Below are positions 37,053-46,491 of a stretch of 64,000 nucleotides of DNA, in pieces. The position numbers and the translations under genes were made by a program. Below the pieces are notes generated by a model. It saw nothing but the letters and a program-made list of their open reading frames with translations, searched no databases and had not been told where the DNA came from. The stretch lies in NCBI GenBank assembly GCA_017446745.1, contig JAFSQF010000025.1:1-64000 (forward strand), written 5' to 3'. The stretch comes from Bacteroidales bacterium (lineage in GTDB: Bacteria; Bacteroidota; Bacteroidia; Bacteroidales; P3). How positions within the stretch are numbered: the stretch's first letter is position 1; each line of letters starts with the position of its first letter.

Positions 37053-37138
37053 TGTCGCCCCTACGGGGCTCAATGTAACTGCCTGGTTTATACCGTGGGC
37101 TTTCGCCCACGGCTAATATATGTCGCCCCTACGGGGCT
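37053..37138 (+). repeat. Composite hairpin repeat H1-H2-H1
   Basis: GCCCC-TAC-GGGGC (37057-37069), then CCGTGGGC-TTTC-GCCCACGG (37093-37112), CTAATATAT, and a second GCCCC-TAC-GGGGC (37125-37137). The order and the CTAATATAT linker match the loci at 30331-30460 and 43041-43206. It lies between the converging exbD and tyrS genes. Confidence 0.85.
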
Positions 37139-37171
37139 ACGAAAAGAGGTAATTTAATTTTGAACAGTTAA

Positions 37172-38449
37172 TTATTGAATTACATTAATAATATAGTAAT
37201 TTTTTTTGCCTTTCTGAATCAGGATGCAGCCGCTGTTAAGAATTTGGTCGGCGGTAAGCATGTGAGCCTCACCCACTTTTTGTTTGTTCACAGAGATGCT
37301 GTTCTGCTTCAGTTCGCGGCGAATCTCGCCCTTGCTGGCGAACATGCCCAGTTCTGCAGCCACGTCGATCAGCGAGGCACCGGCCTCGATGGTGCTGCGG
37401 CTCACATTATACTGAGGCACGCCCTCAAAGACGCTGAGCAGCGTGTCGCGGTCGAGAGTGTTGAGTTGTTCGGTGGTGCCTTTACCGAAAAGCAGTTCAG
37501 AGGCAGCCACAGCGCTGTCGTAGGCCTCCTTACCATGAACGCGCACGGTGATATCCTCGGCCAGAGCCTTCTGCAGCACCCTACGTTCCGGGGCCTCGGC
37601 ATGCTGGCGTTCCAGTTCCTCGACCTCCTCCTTAGTGAAGAGAGTGAAGATGCGAATGTAGCGTGCCGTGTCGACATCAGAGCAGTTGAGCCAGAACTGA
37701 TAGAACTTGTAGGGCGAAGTCTTGCTGGCATCGAGCCACACGTTGCCACCCTCGGTCTTGCCGAACTTGGTGCCGTCGGCCTTGGTGATCAGAGGGCAAG
37801 TGAGAGCGAAAGCCTCACCACCTTCCATGCGGCGAATCAGTTCAGTGCCCGTGGTGATATTGCCCCACTGGTCAGAGCCACCCATCTGAAGCTTGCAGCC
37901 CTTAGTGCGGTAGAGGGTAAGGAAGTCGTAGCCCTGAAGCAACTGGTAGCTGAACTCGGTGAACGAGATACCCGTCTCCATACGTTTCTTCACCGAATCT
38001 TTAGTCATCATATAGTTGACGGTGATGTGCTTGCCCACATCGCGGATGAAATCGAGGAAGAGGTAGTCCTTCATCCAGTCGTAGTTGTTGAGGATTTCGG
38101 CGCCGTTGACGGGGTTGTCGAAATCGAGGAACCGTTCCAGCTGGCTCTTGATGCAGCTAACGTTATGTTGAATTTCATCGGGTGTCAAGAGCTTGCGTTC
38201 GGCAGCCTTGAACGAGGGGTCGCCGATCATGCCCGTGGCGCCCCCGACGACAGCCAGAGGCTTGTGGCCTGCCATCTGCAGGTGTTTCAACAGCATGATG
38301 CTTACGAGATGGCCGATATGAAGGCTGTCGGCCGTAGGGTCGATACCCACGTAGGCCGTTGTAACTTCTTTATTCAGCTGTTCTTCGGTGCCGGGCATGA
38401 TATCGTGAATCATGCCGCGCCATTTAAGTTCTTCTACAAGGTTAGCCAT
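37172..38449 (-). CDS. tyrS: Tyrosyl-tRNA synthetase
   Basis: Charges tRNA-Tyr. The 425-residue product is a class I synthetase: HIGH motif at residues 44-47 ([10 protein letters not shown]), the tyrosine-binding [20 protein letters not shown] region, a KFGKT version of the KMSKS loop (228-232) and a C-terminal S4 RNA-binding domain (about 350-425, [20 protein letters not shown]). Full length and intact. No T-box leader or promoter box was recognised upstream. Confidence 0.97.
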   Translation of the reverse strand: MANLVEELKWRGMIHDIMPGTEEQLNKEVTTAYVGIDPTADSLHIGHLVSIMLLKHLQMAGHKPLAVVGGATGMIGDPSFKAAERKLLTPDEIQHNVSCIKSQLERFLDFDNPVNGAEILNNYDWMKDYLFLDFIRDVGKHITVNYMMTKDSVKKRMETGISFTEFSYQLLQGYDFLTLYRTKGCKLQMGGSDQWGNITTGTELIRRMEGGEAFALTCPLITKADGTKFGKTEGGNVWLDASKTSPYKFYQFWLNCSDVDTARYIRIFTLFTKEEVEELERQHAEAPERRVLQKALAEDITVRVHGKEAYDSAVAASELLFGKGTTEQLNTLDRDTLLSVFEGVPQYNVSRSTIEAGASLIDVAAELGMFASKGEIRRELKQNSISVNKQKVGEAHMLTADQILNSGCILIQKGKKNYYIINVIQ

Positions 38450-38519
38450 AAGAAAATATTAATACATTAATTATACAATCAATTATTCCGTAATCGGGTA
38501 TATGTAAAATTCAGGATTA

Positions 38520-38554
38520 AAAAAAAAGAGGTACTGTTTTGAAGTCAGTACCTC
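38520..38554 (-). terminator. Terminator of the large T9SS-protein gene
   Basis: A 9-bp perfect stem GAGGTACTG / CAGTACCTC (38528-38536, 38546-38554) with a 9-nt loop is followed on the minus strand by a run of eight T. It lies about 20 bp past the stop at 38574. Confidence 0.9.
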
Positions 38555-38573
38555 TCACTCTATTTAATTATTA

Positions 38574-41500
38574 TTATCGAACGATCAGTTTAGAAGTAGC
38601 CGACTTGTCACCGAAGTTGATGTTCACCAGATACATGCCGCGATTGAAGTTCTGGCAGTCGAGGCTGTACTGATGTTTGCCGCTATTGAGGTAACCGAGG
38701 TTCTCGGTGTGAACCAATTTGCCGCTGATGTCGTAGATTCTCACCACGGCGTTGCCGGCGCTGACGACATCGAGTTCGACGTTGGCGACGGTCTGAGCGG
38801 GGTTAGGATAGATCTTCACGCTGTTGACGCCATTGTCGACGGTGGTGATACCGACCCAGTCTTCGGGGTTGCTCACCTCAGCCTCCATGTTGGTCACGTA
38901 GCAGGTGTCCATGAAGACACCGCGGCCATAGGTGCCGTAGTAGATGGCATAGGGGAATTTGGTCTTAGCATAGAGATACTTCACGATGTCGACGCCCTCG
39001 CGAGCGTTGTAGGTCTGACGGCTCATGGAGTCGGTCTGCTGAATAATCGAGGTGACGGGTACGCCGTTGAAGTCGCCCACCTCTTCCCAGGTGCCGTGCT
39101 TCCAGTCGTCGGTCTTCATTTTGAAGACGCCCTTTTCGGTGCCGACGATGAGGTGCCCGTTCTTGAACTCAATCAGCGACGAGTAGACGGGGTCGGAGAT
39201 GCCCATGCCGTTGGCGGGGTAAGAGATGCTGATGTCGGTCATAGTGCGGGTGTTGGGGTCCGAGGCGTTCTCGATAAGCACGATGTTGGGGTCGCCGTTG
39301 TTATAGCCGGCGAAGGTGACGATAAGGTTGTCCTTACCGGGACGCGGGTCGACAGTGATCGAGCTGATTGGGCGGTTGAACCAATGGTCGCCGAAAGCGA
39401 GGATGGTGTCGTAGATGGTGATACGAGGATCCTCGTAGTTGGGGTCGTCGTTGTTGCTGAACTTCAGCTCCATGCTCATAGCCGTAGGACGGTTGACATT
39501 GGTTTTTTCGAAGTTGTAGATGCGGAAGATGAAGCTCTTGCCCGTGGCGTTGTTGCTGACAACGAAGAAGACGCTCCTGCCGTCGCGGCTGAAGGTGATG
39601 TCGCCCACCGAGTTGCCCTTGTCGGAGACATAGATGTCGTACCATCTCATGATATTGCCGTTGGAATTGCCGGCCTCTTCCTCGCTCCAAACATTTCTGT
39701 ACCAGTTGGGTGTCATGTTCATATAGACAGCGCCGTAGCCCCTGTCGGTGCGGCCGTTGACGATAGCGCGGCTGACGACCTTGTTGGGTACATCAAGGGT
39801 GAGGTCGAAATAGCGGTAGTCGACGGTATCGATAACGAGGTGGTTGTTGACGCGAGAAGTGTCGTAACGTACCCTCATTTCCGAGAGCTTGTGCGTGCCG
39901 GTGAAGGTGTGGTAGAAGGGGAAGTCGAAGTTAGGCTTGGAGGGCACCAGGATACGGTCGCCCGGCTGGAAGACAGTCTGATAGTTGATGGCAGTCTCTT
40001 CTCCGTTGTGGAAATAGGTGCGGGTGGTGTCGATGGTGAAGCTGATGGTGTCTTTCCAAATGGTATTGTTGTCGGTTTCCCAGAGTTTGATTTGGGGGAT
40101 AGGATTGGTGTTGTGGATAAGGTCGGAGACGAAAGCCGAGCCCACTGTCCAGGTCTGAGTGTTGTTGTAGTCGGCATAGTCGTCGACGGTACGTCCGAAC
40201 GAGGCGATGTTGACGTTACCCATGCCACTGGCCATAGAGAAGTATCCGGGTTCAGCGGAGACGAAGATCGAGCGGCGGCTATAGGGTTCGAGCATTTGGA
40301 AGCGGGAGGCTGCCACGCCGCCGCCGTTGCCGAGCCACAGCACGTTGCACATGTGGTTGAACACCGAAGCGGTGTCGTCGTCGTACCACTGCTGGACGGG
40401 AGCGATGCCATTGTGAGCGTTGCGCGACTGGATGAAGGGGCAGCTGTTGTCGACAGCGCCGCCGATGATAGAGGCGTCGGGAGTGACAGCGATATGGTTG
40501 AACTGAACTGTGTTGAGGCCCTTGTTGAGCGACACGTAAGTGCTCTGTACGTCGCCGGTTCTATAGACGCCGCCGTCGGTGGCGAAATAGGTGACCCAAG
40601 TGGTGTCGCCGTTGTTGACCTTGAAGGTGGGAATAATTTTATGAATACCGGAGTGGAGGAAGATAGGCTGGGTGTGGACATCGCTCATGTAGTTGCCGCC
40701 ATTGAGCTCGCTCTCGGAGTAGGAGCTCTTGGTCCAGGTGTAGAACGAGTTGTCGACGAAGCCTTCGCCCGACCAGATGTGAGCGCCGCCGACATAGACA
40801 TGCTTGATATTGCGGGGGTCGATAGCGATAGAGGAGTTGAAGTAGCCGGGGTTTTTGCTATTGAAAGGAGTCACGGTATTGGTGGTCAGCTTGGTCCAGT
40901 TCTGCTGGTCCTTAGTGAGGTAAACGCCATCGAGCAGGCCCACGGAATCGGACACCACGGCATAGAGGTAGGTGGTGTGGACGGTGGTGTTGTTCATGGT
41001 GTCGTGCGCTGTGGCGGCAGCCAAAGAAACGCGGCTGGCGGTGATGAAAGCAGGGTTGCTGAAAGTGATGTTGACGGTGTCGCCATGGTTCTGGATATCG
41101 CCGATGCGGTATACCCTGCCGGGTGCAGTGGCATAGCCGATGTTGTCGTTGCTGAGGAGGATGACATCGGTGAAGCGCCCAGAAGCTATTTGCTCAAAGG
41201 AGCGCGACCAGTCGGGGTTCTGAGGGTCGTCGCCGTTCTGGTCGAAGTTCCATCTGAAGAGGCCGGAATCGGTGGCGGCATATATATAAAGGTGTCCGCC
41301 GCGGATGATGCTGGCGATGTCGTTGATGTAGCTCCAACGGCTGTCGTGCACGGGGTTGGTGGAGCTGATAGGAGTGAACGTCTCGTTCTTGCGGCTGAAG
41401 ATGAAGAGGCCGCGGCCTTTAGGAGCCATGATGTCGTTGTTGACACCGTGGTTGGTCACCAGGCCTTCGCCGGTGCCTATCAGCAGGTCGTTGTTGGGGA

Positions 41501-41804
41501 GTTGAATCATGCAGGAGATGGGCAGAGTGATTTCGGCACCTGTAGAGGTATGGTACGACATATAGCGCCACGAGTAATCGCCACTCTTCATGTAGAGGCC
41601 GCCGGCCACGCCGCCGGCATAAAGGGTGTTGTGAGAGGGGTCGCCCTGGTCGACGACCAAGGCACGCACTCGTCCGGCAATATTGTCAGGACCAATTTCG
41701 ATAAGATTGTTCTGGTAATTTGCCTTAGGTTGGGCAGTGGCGAAGTGCACTCCTCCCACCAAAAAAGCAACAATTACGCCGATTAATACTTTTCTACTTT
41801 TCAT
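38574..41804 (-). CDS. Large T9SS-sorted secreted protein, beta-propeller-like
   Basis: A 1076-residue exported protein. Residues 1-24 form a signal peptide ending TAQ. The body starts IEIGPDNIAGRVRALVVDQG and NTLYAGGVAGGLYMKSGDYS, the pattern of sortilin/Vps10- or sialidase-type beta-propeller repeats, with later blade-like stretches (YVGGAHIWSGEGFVDNSFYT, VYRTGDVQSTYVSL). The last 80 residues are a T9SS sorting domain (VKIYPNPAQTVANVEL, GMYLVNINFGDKS). No enzymatic motif was recognised; an adhesive or binding role is possible. It is monocistronic, with a -7 box about 55 bp upstream and a terminator downstream. Confidence 0.8.
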   Translation of the reverse strand: MKSRKVLIGVIVAFLVGGVHFATAQPKANYQNNLIEIGPDNIAGRVRALVVDQGDPSHNTLYAGGVAGGLYMKSGDYSWRYMSYHTSTGAEITLPISCMIQLPNNDLLIGTGEGLVTNHGVNNDIMAPKGRGLFIFSRKNETFTPISSTNPVHDSRWSYINDIASIIRGGHLYIYAATDSGLFRWNFDQNGDDPQNPDWSRSFEQIASGRFTDVILLSNDNIGYATAPGRVYRIGDIQNHGDTVNITFSNPAFITASRVSLAAATAHDTMNNTTVHTTYLYAVVSDSVGLLDGVYLTKDQQNWTKLTTNTVTPFNSKNPGYFNSSIAIDPRNIKHVYVGGAHIWSGEGFVDNSFYTWTKSSYSESELNGGNYMSDVHTQPIFLHSGIHKIIPTFKVNNGDTTWVTYFATDGGVYRTGDVQSTYVSLNKGLNTVQFNHIAVTPDASIIGGAVDNSCPFIQSRNAHNGIAPVQQWYDDDTASVFNHMCNVLWLGNGGGVAASRFQMLEPYSRRSIFVSAEPGYFSMASGMGNVNIASFGRTVDDYADYNNTQTWTVGSAFVSDLIHNTNPIPQIKLWETDNNTIWKDTISFTIDTTRTYFHNGEETAINYQTVFQPGDRILVPSKPNFDFPFYHTFTGTHKLSEMRVRYDTSRVNNHLVIDTVDYRYFDLTLDVPNKVVSRAIVNGRTDRGYGAVYMNMTPNWYRNVWSEEEAGNSNGNIMRWYDIYVSDKGNSVGDITFSRDGRSVFFVVSNNATGKSFIFRIYNFEKTNVNRPTAMSMELKFSNNDDPNYEDPRITIYDTILAFGDHWFNRPISSITVDPRPGKDNLIVTFAGYNNGDPNIVLIENASDPNTRTMTDISISYPANGMGISDPVYSSLIEFKNGHLIVGTEKGVFKMKTDDWKHGTWEEVGDFNGVPVTSIIQQTDSMSRQTYNAREGVDIVKYLYAKTKFPYAIYYGTYGRGVFMDTCYVTNMEAEVSNPEDWVGITTVDNGVNSVKIYPNPAQTVANVELDVVSAGNAVVRIYDISGKLVHTENLGYLNSGKHQYSLDCQNFNRGMYLVNINFGDKSATSKLIVR

Positions 41805-41856
41805 AAGATATTAATAATTAATTAGATTTTTAATTTCGCAACAAAATATTATCGTG

Positions 41857-41864
41857 CAAAGATA
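41857..41864 (-). promoter_or_regulatory. Promoter -7 element of the large T9SS-protein gene
   Basis: TATCTTTG on the minus strand, 53 bp before the start codon, fits TAnnTTTG. No TTTG box lies at the expected -33 distance. Nearby, 9-bp inverted arms GTATCGTTT (41943-41951) and AAACGATAC (41982-41990) lie in the divergent spacer upstream of moxR. Confidence 0.55.
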
Positions 41865-42023
41865 GATATTTTTTTTTGAATAGACGATTTTGTGTATTAA
41901 AAAAATAAAAAAAACGGCAGTGATGACAATTTTTTTCTGAGGGTATCGTTTCAAATAACGTTTTTTTTCGGACGGAAAGAAAAACGATACATTATAGAAT
42001 AAAAAAGAACAAAATATAATATC

Positions 42024-43019
42024 ATGAACGAAACAGTGAACATCCAAGAATTGAATGCGCGCATAGAACGCGAGAGTGCCATCGTTGATGCCCTCATCAT
42101 GGAGATGCGCAAGAATATTGTAGGACAGAAACATATGGTAGAGAGCCTCATGCTTGGGTTGCTCTCGAACGGCCACGTGCTTTTGGAAGGTGTCCCGGGG
42201 CTTGCCAAGACCCTCACCATCACATCGCTTGCCAATGCCATCGATGCCAAGTTCAGCCGCATCCAGTTCACTCCCGACCTGCTGCCTGCCGACCTGATAG
42301 GCACGATGATCTACAGTCAGAAGAACGAGACATTCCAGGTGAAGAAAGGGCCCATTTTCAGCAACTTCATCCTTGCCGACGAGATCAACCGTGCCCCCGC
42401 CAAGGTACAGAGCGCCCTTCTCGAAGCCATGCAGGAGCGCCAGGTGACGATAGGCGAGAACACCTACAAGCTTGAAGAGCCGTTCCTGGTCATGGCCACG
42501 CAGAACCCCATAGAGCAGGAGGGCACCTATCCCCTCCCCGAGGCCCAGGTGGACCGCTTCATGCTCAAGGTGGTGATCTCGTACCCCGAGAAAGACGAGG
42601 AGCGCCAGATACTGCATCAGAGCCTCAACGAAGGCTTCAACCGCCAGACGGCGATGATGAAACCCGCCGACATCCTCAAGGCGCGCCAACTGGTGCGCGA
42701 GGTCTACATGGACGAGAAGATCGAGAACTACATCACCGACATCATCTTCGCCACCCGCTACCCCGAGCAGTACCACCTCGAGAAGCTGCGCAGCATGATT
42801 AGCTACGGAGCGTCGCCGCGCGGTTCCATCAGCCTGGCCATAGCCGCCAAGAGCTACGCGTTCATGAAACGCCGCGGTTACGTCATTCCGGAGGATGTGC
42901 GCGCCATAGCCCTCGACATACTACGTCACCGCGTTGGGCTGACCTACGAGGCCGAGGCCGAGAACGTTAAGAGCGAAGAGATCGTCAACGAAATCCTGAA
43001 CCGCGTCGATGTGCCCTGA
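42024..43019 (+). CDS. moxR: MoxR-type AAA+ ATPase
   Basis: A 331-residue AAA+ chaperone-like ATPase. Walker A is GVPGLAKT (56-63), Walker B FILADEINRAPAKVQSALLE, sensor 1 VMATQNPIEQEGTYPLPEAQ and the arginine-finger region VDRF. MoxR proteins act with DUF58 and VWA proteins to assemble or activate complexes, and here it heads the bat block. It is separated from the DUF58 gene by 231 bp containing hairpin repeats, unlike the tight spacing usual in this operon. Confidence 0.95.
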   Translation: MNETVNIQELNARIERESAIVDALIMEMRKNIVGQKHMVESLMLGLLSNGHVLLEGVPGLAKTLTITSLANAIDAKFSRIQFTPDLLPADLIGTMIYSQKNETFQVKKGPIFSNFILADEINRAPAKVQSALLEAMQERQVTIGENTYKLEEPFLVMATQNPIEQEGTYPLPEAQVDRFMLKVVISYPEKDEERQILHQSLNEGFNRQTAMMKPADILKARQLVREVYMDEKIENYITDIIFATRYPEQYHLEKLRSMISYGASPRGSISLAIAAKSYAFMKRRGYVIPEDVRAIALDILRHRVGLTYEAEAENVKSEEIVNEILNRVDVP

Positions 43020-43040
43020 CGAGTTGTTTTATAATATGTC

Positions 43041-43206
43041 GCCCCTCCGGGGCTCAGACAAGATGGAACATTTCGAGTCCCGTGGGTTCACACCCACGGC
43101 TAATATATACCGCCCTTACAGGGCTCAATTCCGGGGCTCAGACAAGATGAAACATTCCGAGTCCCGTGGGTTCACGCCCACGGCTAGTATATACCACCAC
43201 TACTGG
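43041..43206 (+). repeat. Two direct copies of the H1-H2 hairpin unit inside the bat block
   Basis: GCCCC-TCC-GGGGC (43041-43053); GGGCTCAGACAAGATG; H2 CCGTGGGT-TCAC-ACCCACGG (43080-43099); CTAATATAT; GCCCT-TAC-AGGGC (43112-43124); a partial H1; a second GGGCTCAGACAAGATG; H2 CCGTGGGT-TCAC-GCCCACGG (43164-43183); CTAGTATAT; and a degenerate H1. The two units are direct repeats about 84 bp apart. They fill the moxR-DUF58 gap. Confidence 0.9.
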
Positions 43207-43250
43207 GCTCACATTCTACATACTACATCATTTCACATTCATATTTTTCC

Positions 43251-44120
43251 ATGCAAGAAAGCGACATCATAAAACAGGTACGACGCATCGAGATACGAGC
43301 GCGAGGGCTATCCCAGCAGATGTTCTCGGGCGAATATCACAGTGCTTTCAAGGGACGCGGAATGGCCTTCAGCGAAGTGCGCGAATACCAGTATGGCGAC
43401 GATGTGCGCAATATAGACTGGAACGTCACAGCGAGGCTCAACCACCCATACGTCAAGGTGTTCGAGGAAGAGCGCGAGCTCACCGTCATGCTCCTTATCG
43501 ATGTCAGCGGCTCACACCTTTTCGGCACCACCAACCAATTCAAGTCGGAACTCATAGCCGAAGTGGCGGCGACACTGGCATTCTCGGCGATACACAACAA
43601 CGACAAGGTGGGAGTGGTGATGTTCAGCGACCGCATCGAGAGGTTCATACCTCCCAAGAAAGGCAGCAGCCACATCCTACGCATCATACGCGAGCTTATA
43701 GGGTTCCAGCCCACGGGGCACGGCACCGACATTGCCGAGGGGTTGCGCTATTTCACCAACGTCACCAAGAAGCGCAGCACAGCATTCCTAATCAGCGACC
43801 TGCACGACGACGGCTACGAGAACGCGCTGAAGATTGCCGCCGGCAAACACGACCTGGTGGTGCTGCATATCGACGACCCGCGCGAGCAGACGCTCCCGGC
43901 AATGGGGCTCGTCTCGTTCGAGGACCTCGAGACGGGGGCCATCCAATGGGTTGACACCTCGTCGAGAAAGGTACAGAAAGCCTACCAGCAGCATTTTGCG
44001 CACTACAACGAGGTCAACGAAGCCCTCCTGCAAAAATACGGCATAGACCACGCCACGCTGACCACGGGCAAGGATTTCGTGAAGCCACTGATAGGGATTT
44101 TCAAACGAAGAGCCTATTAG
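43251..44120 (+). CDS. DUF58-domain protein of the bat cluster
   Basis: A 289-residue soluble protein. The DUF58 signature is at about 40-65 (GRGMAFSEVREYQYGDDVRN, IDWNVTARLNHPYVKVF), embedded in a VWA-like fold with LLIDVSGSHLFGT. The family always accompanies MoxR ATPases and probably acts as a cytoplasmic adaptor between MoxR and the membrane VWA proteins. It follows moxR and precedes a membrane protein gene by 50 bp. Confidence 0.93.
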   Translation: MQESDIIKQVRRIEIRARGLSQQMFSGEYHSAFKGRGMAFSEVREYQYGDDVRNIDWNVTARLNHPYVKVFEEERELTVMLLIDVSGSHLFGTTNQFKSELIAEVAATLAFSAIHNNDKVGVVMFSDRIERFIPPKKGSSHILRIIRELIGFQPTGHGTDIAEGLRYFTNVTKKRSTAFLISDLHDDGYENALKIAAGKHDLVVLHIDDPREQTLPAMGLVSFEDLETGAIQWVDTSSRKVQKAYQQHFAHYNEVNEALLQKYGIDHATLTTGKDFVKPLIGIFKRRAY

Positions 44121-44170
44121 GGAACCAAGAACACCAGAAAACAAGAAAAGACTGGAAAACAAGAAAGGAC

Positions 44171-45340
44171 ATGCAAAAAATAAAGAATTTAACACTGCTG
44201 CTTCTGCTTCTTACCAGTGCCTATAGCTTCGCACAAAACAACGGCGGCGCCCTTGTCGACAAACGTATCAGCCTCGACGACGACCGGCGCGACGCCAGAC
44301 AGAGCCAGCAGCCCCCCGCGCAAGCACAGCCACAGCAGCCACAGCGCCACAACGCGCCCCAACTCCAGCGTCCGGGCGCAGCGGAGCGTGACACCCTGCC
44401 GCGCATCGTGCTGCCCTCGAGCAACGCCATCGCCACGGTGAGCGGAGACCTCGACAGTGCCACCATCACCGTAGGCGAGCAGCGCACACTCTCCATCATC
44501 GTGCGCCGCACCTCCAAGAAGGTGCAGCTTGCAGGCGTCACCTTCCCCACCCTACAGCAGCTGACGCAAGGAGCCATCGAGGCCCTTGAAAGCAGCATAG
44601 ACACCCTACGCGATGCCGACGGCAACATCGAGAGCCTGGTGCAGAGCGTCACCATCACCTCGTTCGAGGCTGGACATCATCCCGTCGACTTCATCGTTGT
44701 GGCGGTAGGCACCGGCGACAACGCCGCAGCCCTGGCTCCGGCCGAAGAGCTGTGGCTCAACGTGGCCTACAGCGCGGGTGCCGACACCACCAAATGCGAG
44801 ATGAAAGGCGACGTGGCCCCCCTCAAGGAGCCCTACACCTTCTGGGAGATAGCGCGCTGGGTGGTGCTGGCACTGCTTGTAGCCGCCGTGGTGGTCGCGG
44901 TGGTGTGGGTCGTCAAGCGGCGCAGCGAGCATAAGCCCGTCATACCGTTGCCCAAAGCCAAGCCCGTGCCGGCCGACAAGAGGGCCCTTGCCGAGCTCGA
45001 GAGCCTGCGTCGCAAAGAGCTGTGGCAGAAAGGGCGGATAAAGAAATACTACACCGACCTTACCGACGTGGTGCGGCGCTTCCTGCACAACATGTACGGC
45101 ATATCGGCCACCGAGATGACCACACGGCAGACGCTACGCGCCTTCCGCAACATCGGCGACTGGAGCGAGGAGAGCAACGAGCTGCTGCGGCAGCTGCTGC
45201 AGAAAGCCGACATGGTGAAGTTCGCCAAGCAGGAGCCCGAGGCACACGAGCACGACCTCACGATGCAGTACGCCATAGATTTCGTGCGCAAGGTGGCCGA
45301 GACCCACAAAATCAACAATCCCGAGAAAGAAGAAAAATGA
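44171..45340 (+). CDS. Bat-cluster membrane protein, BatD-like
   Basis: A 389-residue envelope protein: signal peptide 1-22; a Gln/Pro-rich low-complexity stretch (about 40-70); a periplasmic beta-rich domain (about 75-215); one membrane segment (about 225-250, WVVLALLVAAVVVAVVWVVK); and a cytoplasmic helical tail (about 275-380, KKYYTDLTDVVRRFLHNMYG). It occupies the place between DUF58 and batA that is usual for this unnamed member of Bacteroidetes bat clusters. The layout resembles BatD without clear sequence identity. The function is unknown beyond its membership of the cluster. Confidence 0.75.
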   Translation: MQKIKNLTLLLLLLTSAYSFAQNNGGALVDKRISLDDDRRDARQSQQPPAQAQPQQPQRHNAPQLQRPGAAERDTLPRIVLPSSNAIATVSGDLDSATITVGEQRTLSIIVRRTSKKVQLAGVTFPTLQQLTQGAIEALESSIDTLRDADGNIESLVQSVTITSFEAGHHPVDFIVVAVGTGDNAAALAPAEELWLNVAYSAGADTTKCEMKGDVAPLKEPYTFWEIARWVVLALLVAAVVVAVVWVVKRRSEHKPVIPLPKAKPVPADKRALAELESLRRKELWQKGRIKKYYTDLTDVVRRFLHNMYGISATEMTTRQTLRAFRNIGDWSEESNELLRQLLQKADMVKFAKQEPEAHEHDLTMQYAIDFVRKVAETHKINNPEKEEK

Positions 45341-45360
45341 CAATCTGAAAAACAGACATC

Positions 45361-46335
45361 ATGTTTGGAAATATAAGTTTTGCACACCCCTGGCTACTCC
45401 TACTGCTGCTGGCAGTGCCCCTGATGGTGGCCTGGTACATAACGCGCCACAAGCGCATCAAAGCCCCGGTACACATCCCGACGCTCGAGATGTTCGGCGC
45501 CCCCACGCGTTCGTCGCGCGAGCTACGCTATCATCTTCGCTTCGCATTGCGCTGCGCAGCGGTGACGCTGCTCGTGATAGCCCTGGCGCGCCCGCAGAGC
45601 AAACTGAGCCGCGAAGAGATGGAGATAGAGGGAATAGATATAGTGCTGACGATCGACGTGTCGGGCAGCATGAAGGGCGAAGACTTCAAGCCCAACCGAT
45701 TGGAGGCTGCCAAAGATGTGGCCCTCCGCTTCATCGACGGGAGGAAGAACGACCGCATCGCCCTGGTGGAATTTGCCGGCGAGGCATTCACGCAAACCCC
45801 GCTGACCATCGACCACAACATACTACAGCGGCAGCTCTCGGCCATGCGCATAGGCCTCCTTGAGGACGGTACGGCCATCGGCGACGGGCTTGCCACCGCC
45901 ATCAACCGCATCAAGGACAGCAAAGCCGTCAGCAAGGTCATCATCCTGCTCACCGACGGCGTGAACAACCGGGGCTCTATCGACCCCGAGACCGCCGCGG
46001 AGCTGGCGAGCGAATACGGCATCCGCCTCTACACCATAGGCGTAGGGAGCCGAGGCGACGTGCTGTACCACGACGAATACGGACGCCCGTTCCACTCGCG
46101 TGCCGACCTTGACGAGAACCTGCTGCGCCAAATGGCAGAGAACACCAACGGAGGCCACTACTACCGGGCCACGGACAAAAACTCGCTCAACGAAATCTTC
46201 TCGCAGATTGACAAGATTGAGAAGACGCGCATCGACGTCACGCAATACCGACAGACAAAGGAGGAGTTCAAGCCATTCCTCCTGCTGGCGCTGTTGCTCT
46301 TGGCATTCGAATTGCTGCTGAGGATTGAAAATTAA
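45361..46335 (+). CDS. batA: BatA, membrane-anchored VWA protein
   Basis: A 324-residue protein with N-terminal membrane segments (about 10-28 and 58-75), a cytosolic or periplasmic VWA domain and a C-terminal membrane segment (about 303-321). The MIDAS metal site is intact: DVSGS (Asp99, Ser101, Ser103), the Thr in LEDGTAIGDGLA and the Asp in ILLTDGVNNRG. BatA works with BatB in the aerotolerance complex first described in Bacteroides fragilis. It starts 20 bp after the previous gene and is followed by an 8-bp repeat array before batB. Confidence 0.93.
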   Translation: MFGNISFAHPWLLLLLLAVPLMVAWYITRHKRIKAPVHIPTLEMFGAPTRSSRELRYHLRFALRCAAVTLLVIALARPQSKLSREEMEIEGIDIVLTIDVSGSMKGEDFKPNRLEAAKDVALRFIDGRKNDRIALVEFAGEAFTQTPLTIDHNILQRQLSAMRIGLLEDGTAIGDGLATAINRIKDSKAVSKVIILLTDGVNNRGSIDPETAAELASEYGIRLYTIGVGSRGDVLYHDEYGRPFHSRADLDENLLRQMAENTNGGHYYRATDKNSLNEIFSQIDKIEKTRIDVTQYRQTKEEFKPFLLLALLLLAFELLLRIEN

Positions 46336-46350
46336 TAGACTTCGAGGCAC

Positions 46351-46450
46351 CGAAGCATCGAAATATCGAAGCATCGAAATATCGAAATATCGAAGCATCG
46401 AAGCATCGAAATATCGAAATATCGAAATATCGAGACATCGAAGTAACGAA
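46351..46450 (+). repeat. 8-bp tandem repeat between batA and batB
   Basis: About twelve units of ATCGAAAT or ATCGAAGC in mixed order occupy most of the 156-bp spacer. The last units are diverged (ATCGAGAC, ATCGAAGT). An A-rich leader of about 40 bp follows before the batB ATG. Confidence 0.9.
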
Positions 46451-46491
46451 AAAAAAGAAAAAAAAACCGAATAATCTGAAAATCAAAGATA

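Noticed and set aside
38673..41786. Open frame of 1037 codons on the plus strand
   Set aside because: It is exactly antisense to the large T9SS protein gene, has no signal peptide or recognisable domain, and arises from codon-position GC bias. The same applies to the long antisense frames at 24460-25899, 37175-38470, 48880-50163, 55283-56647 and 59082-60527.
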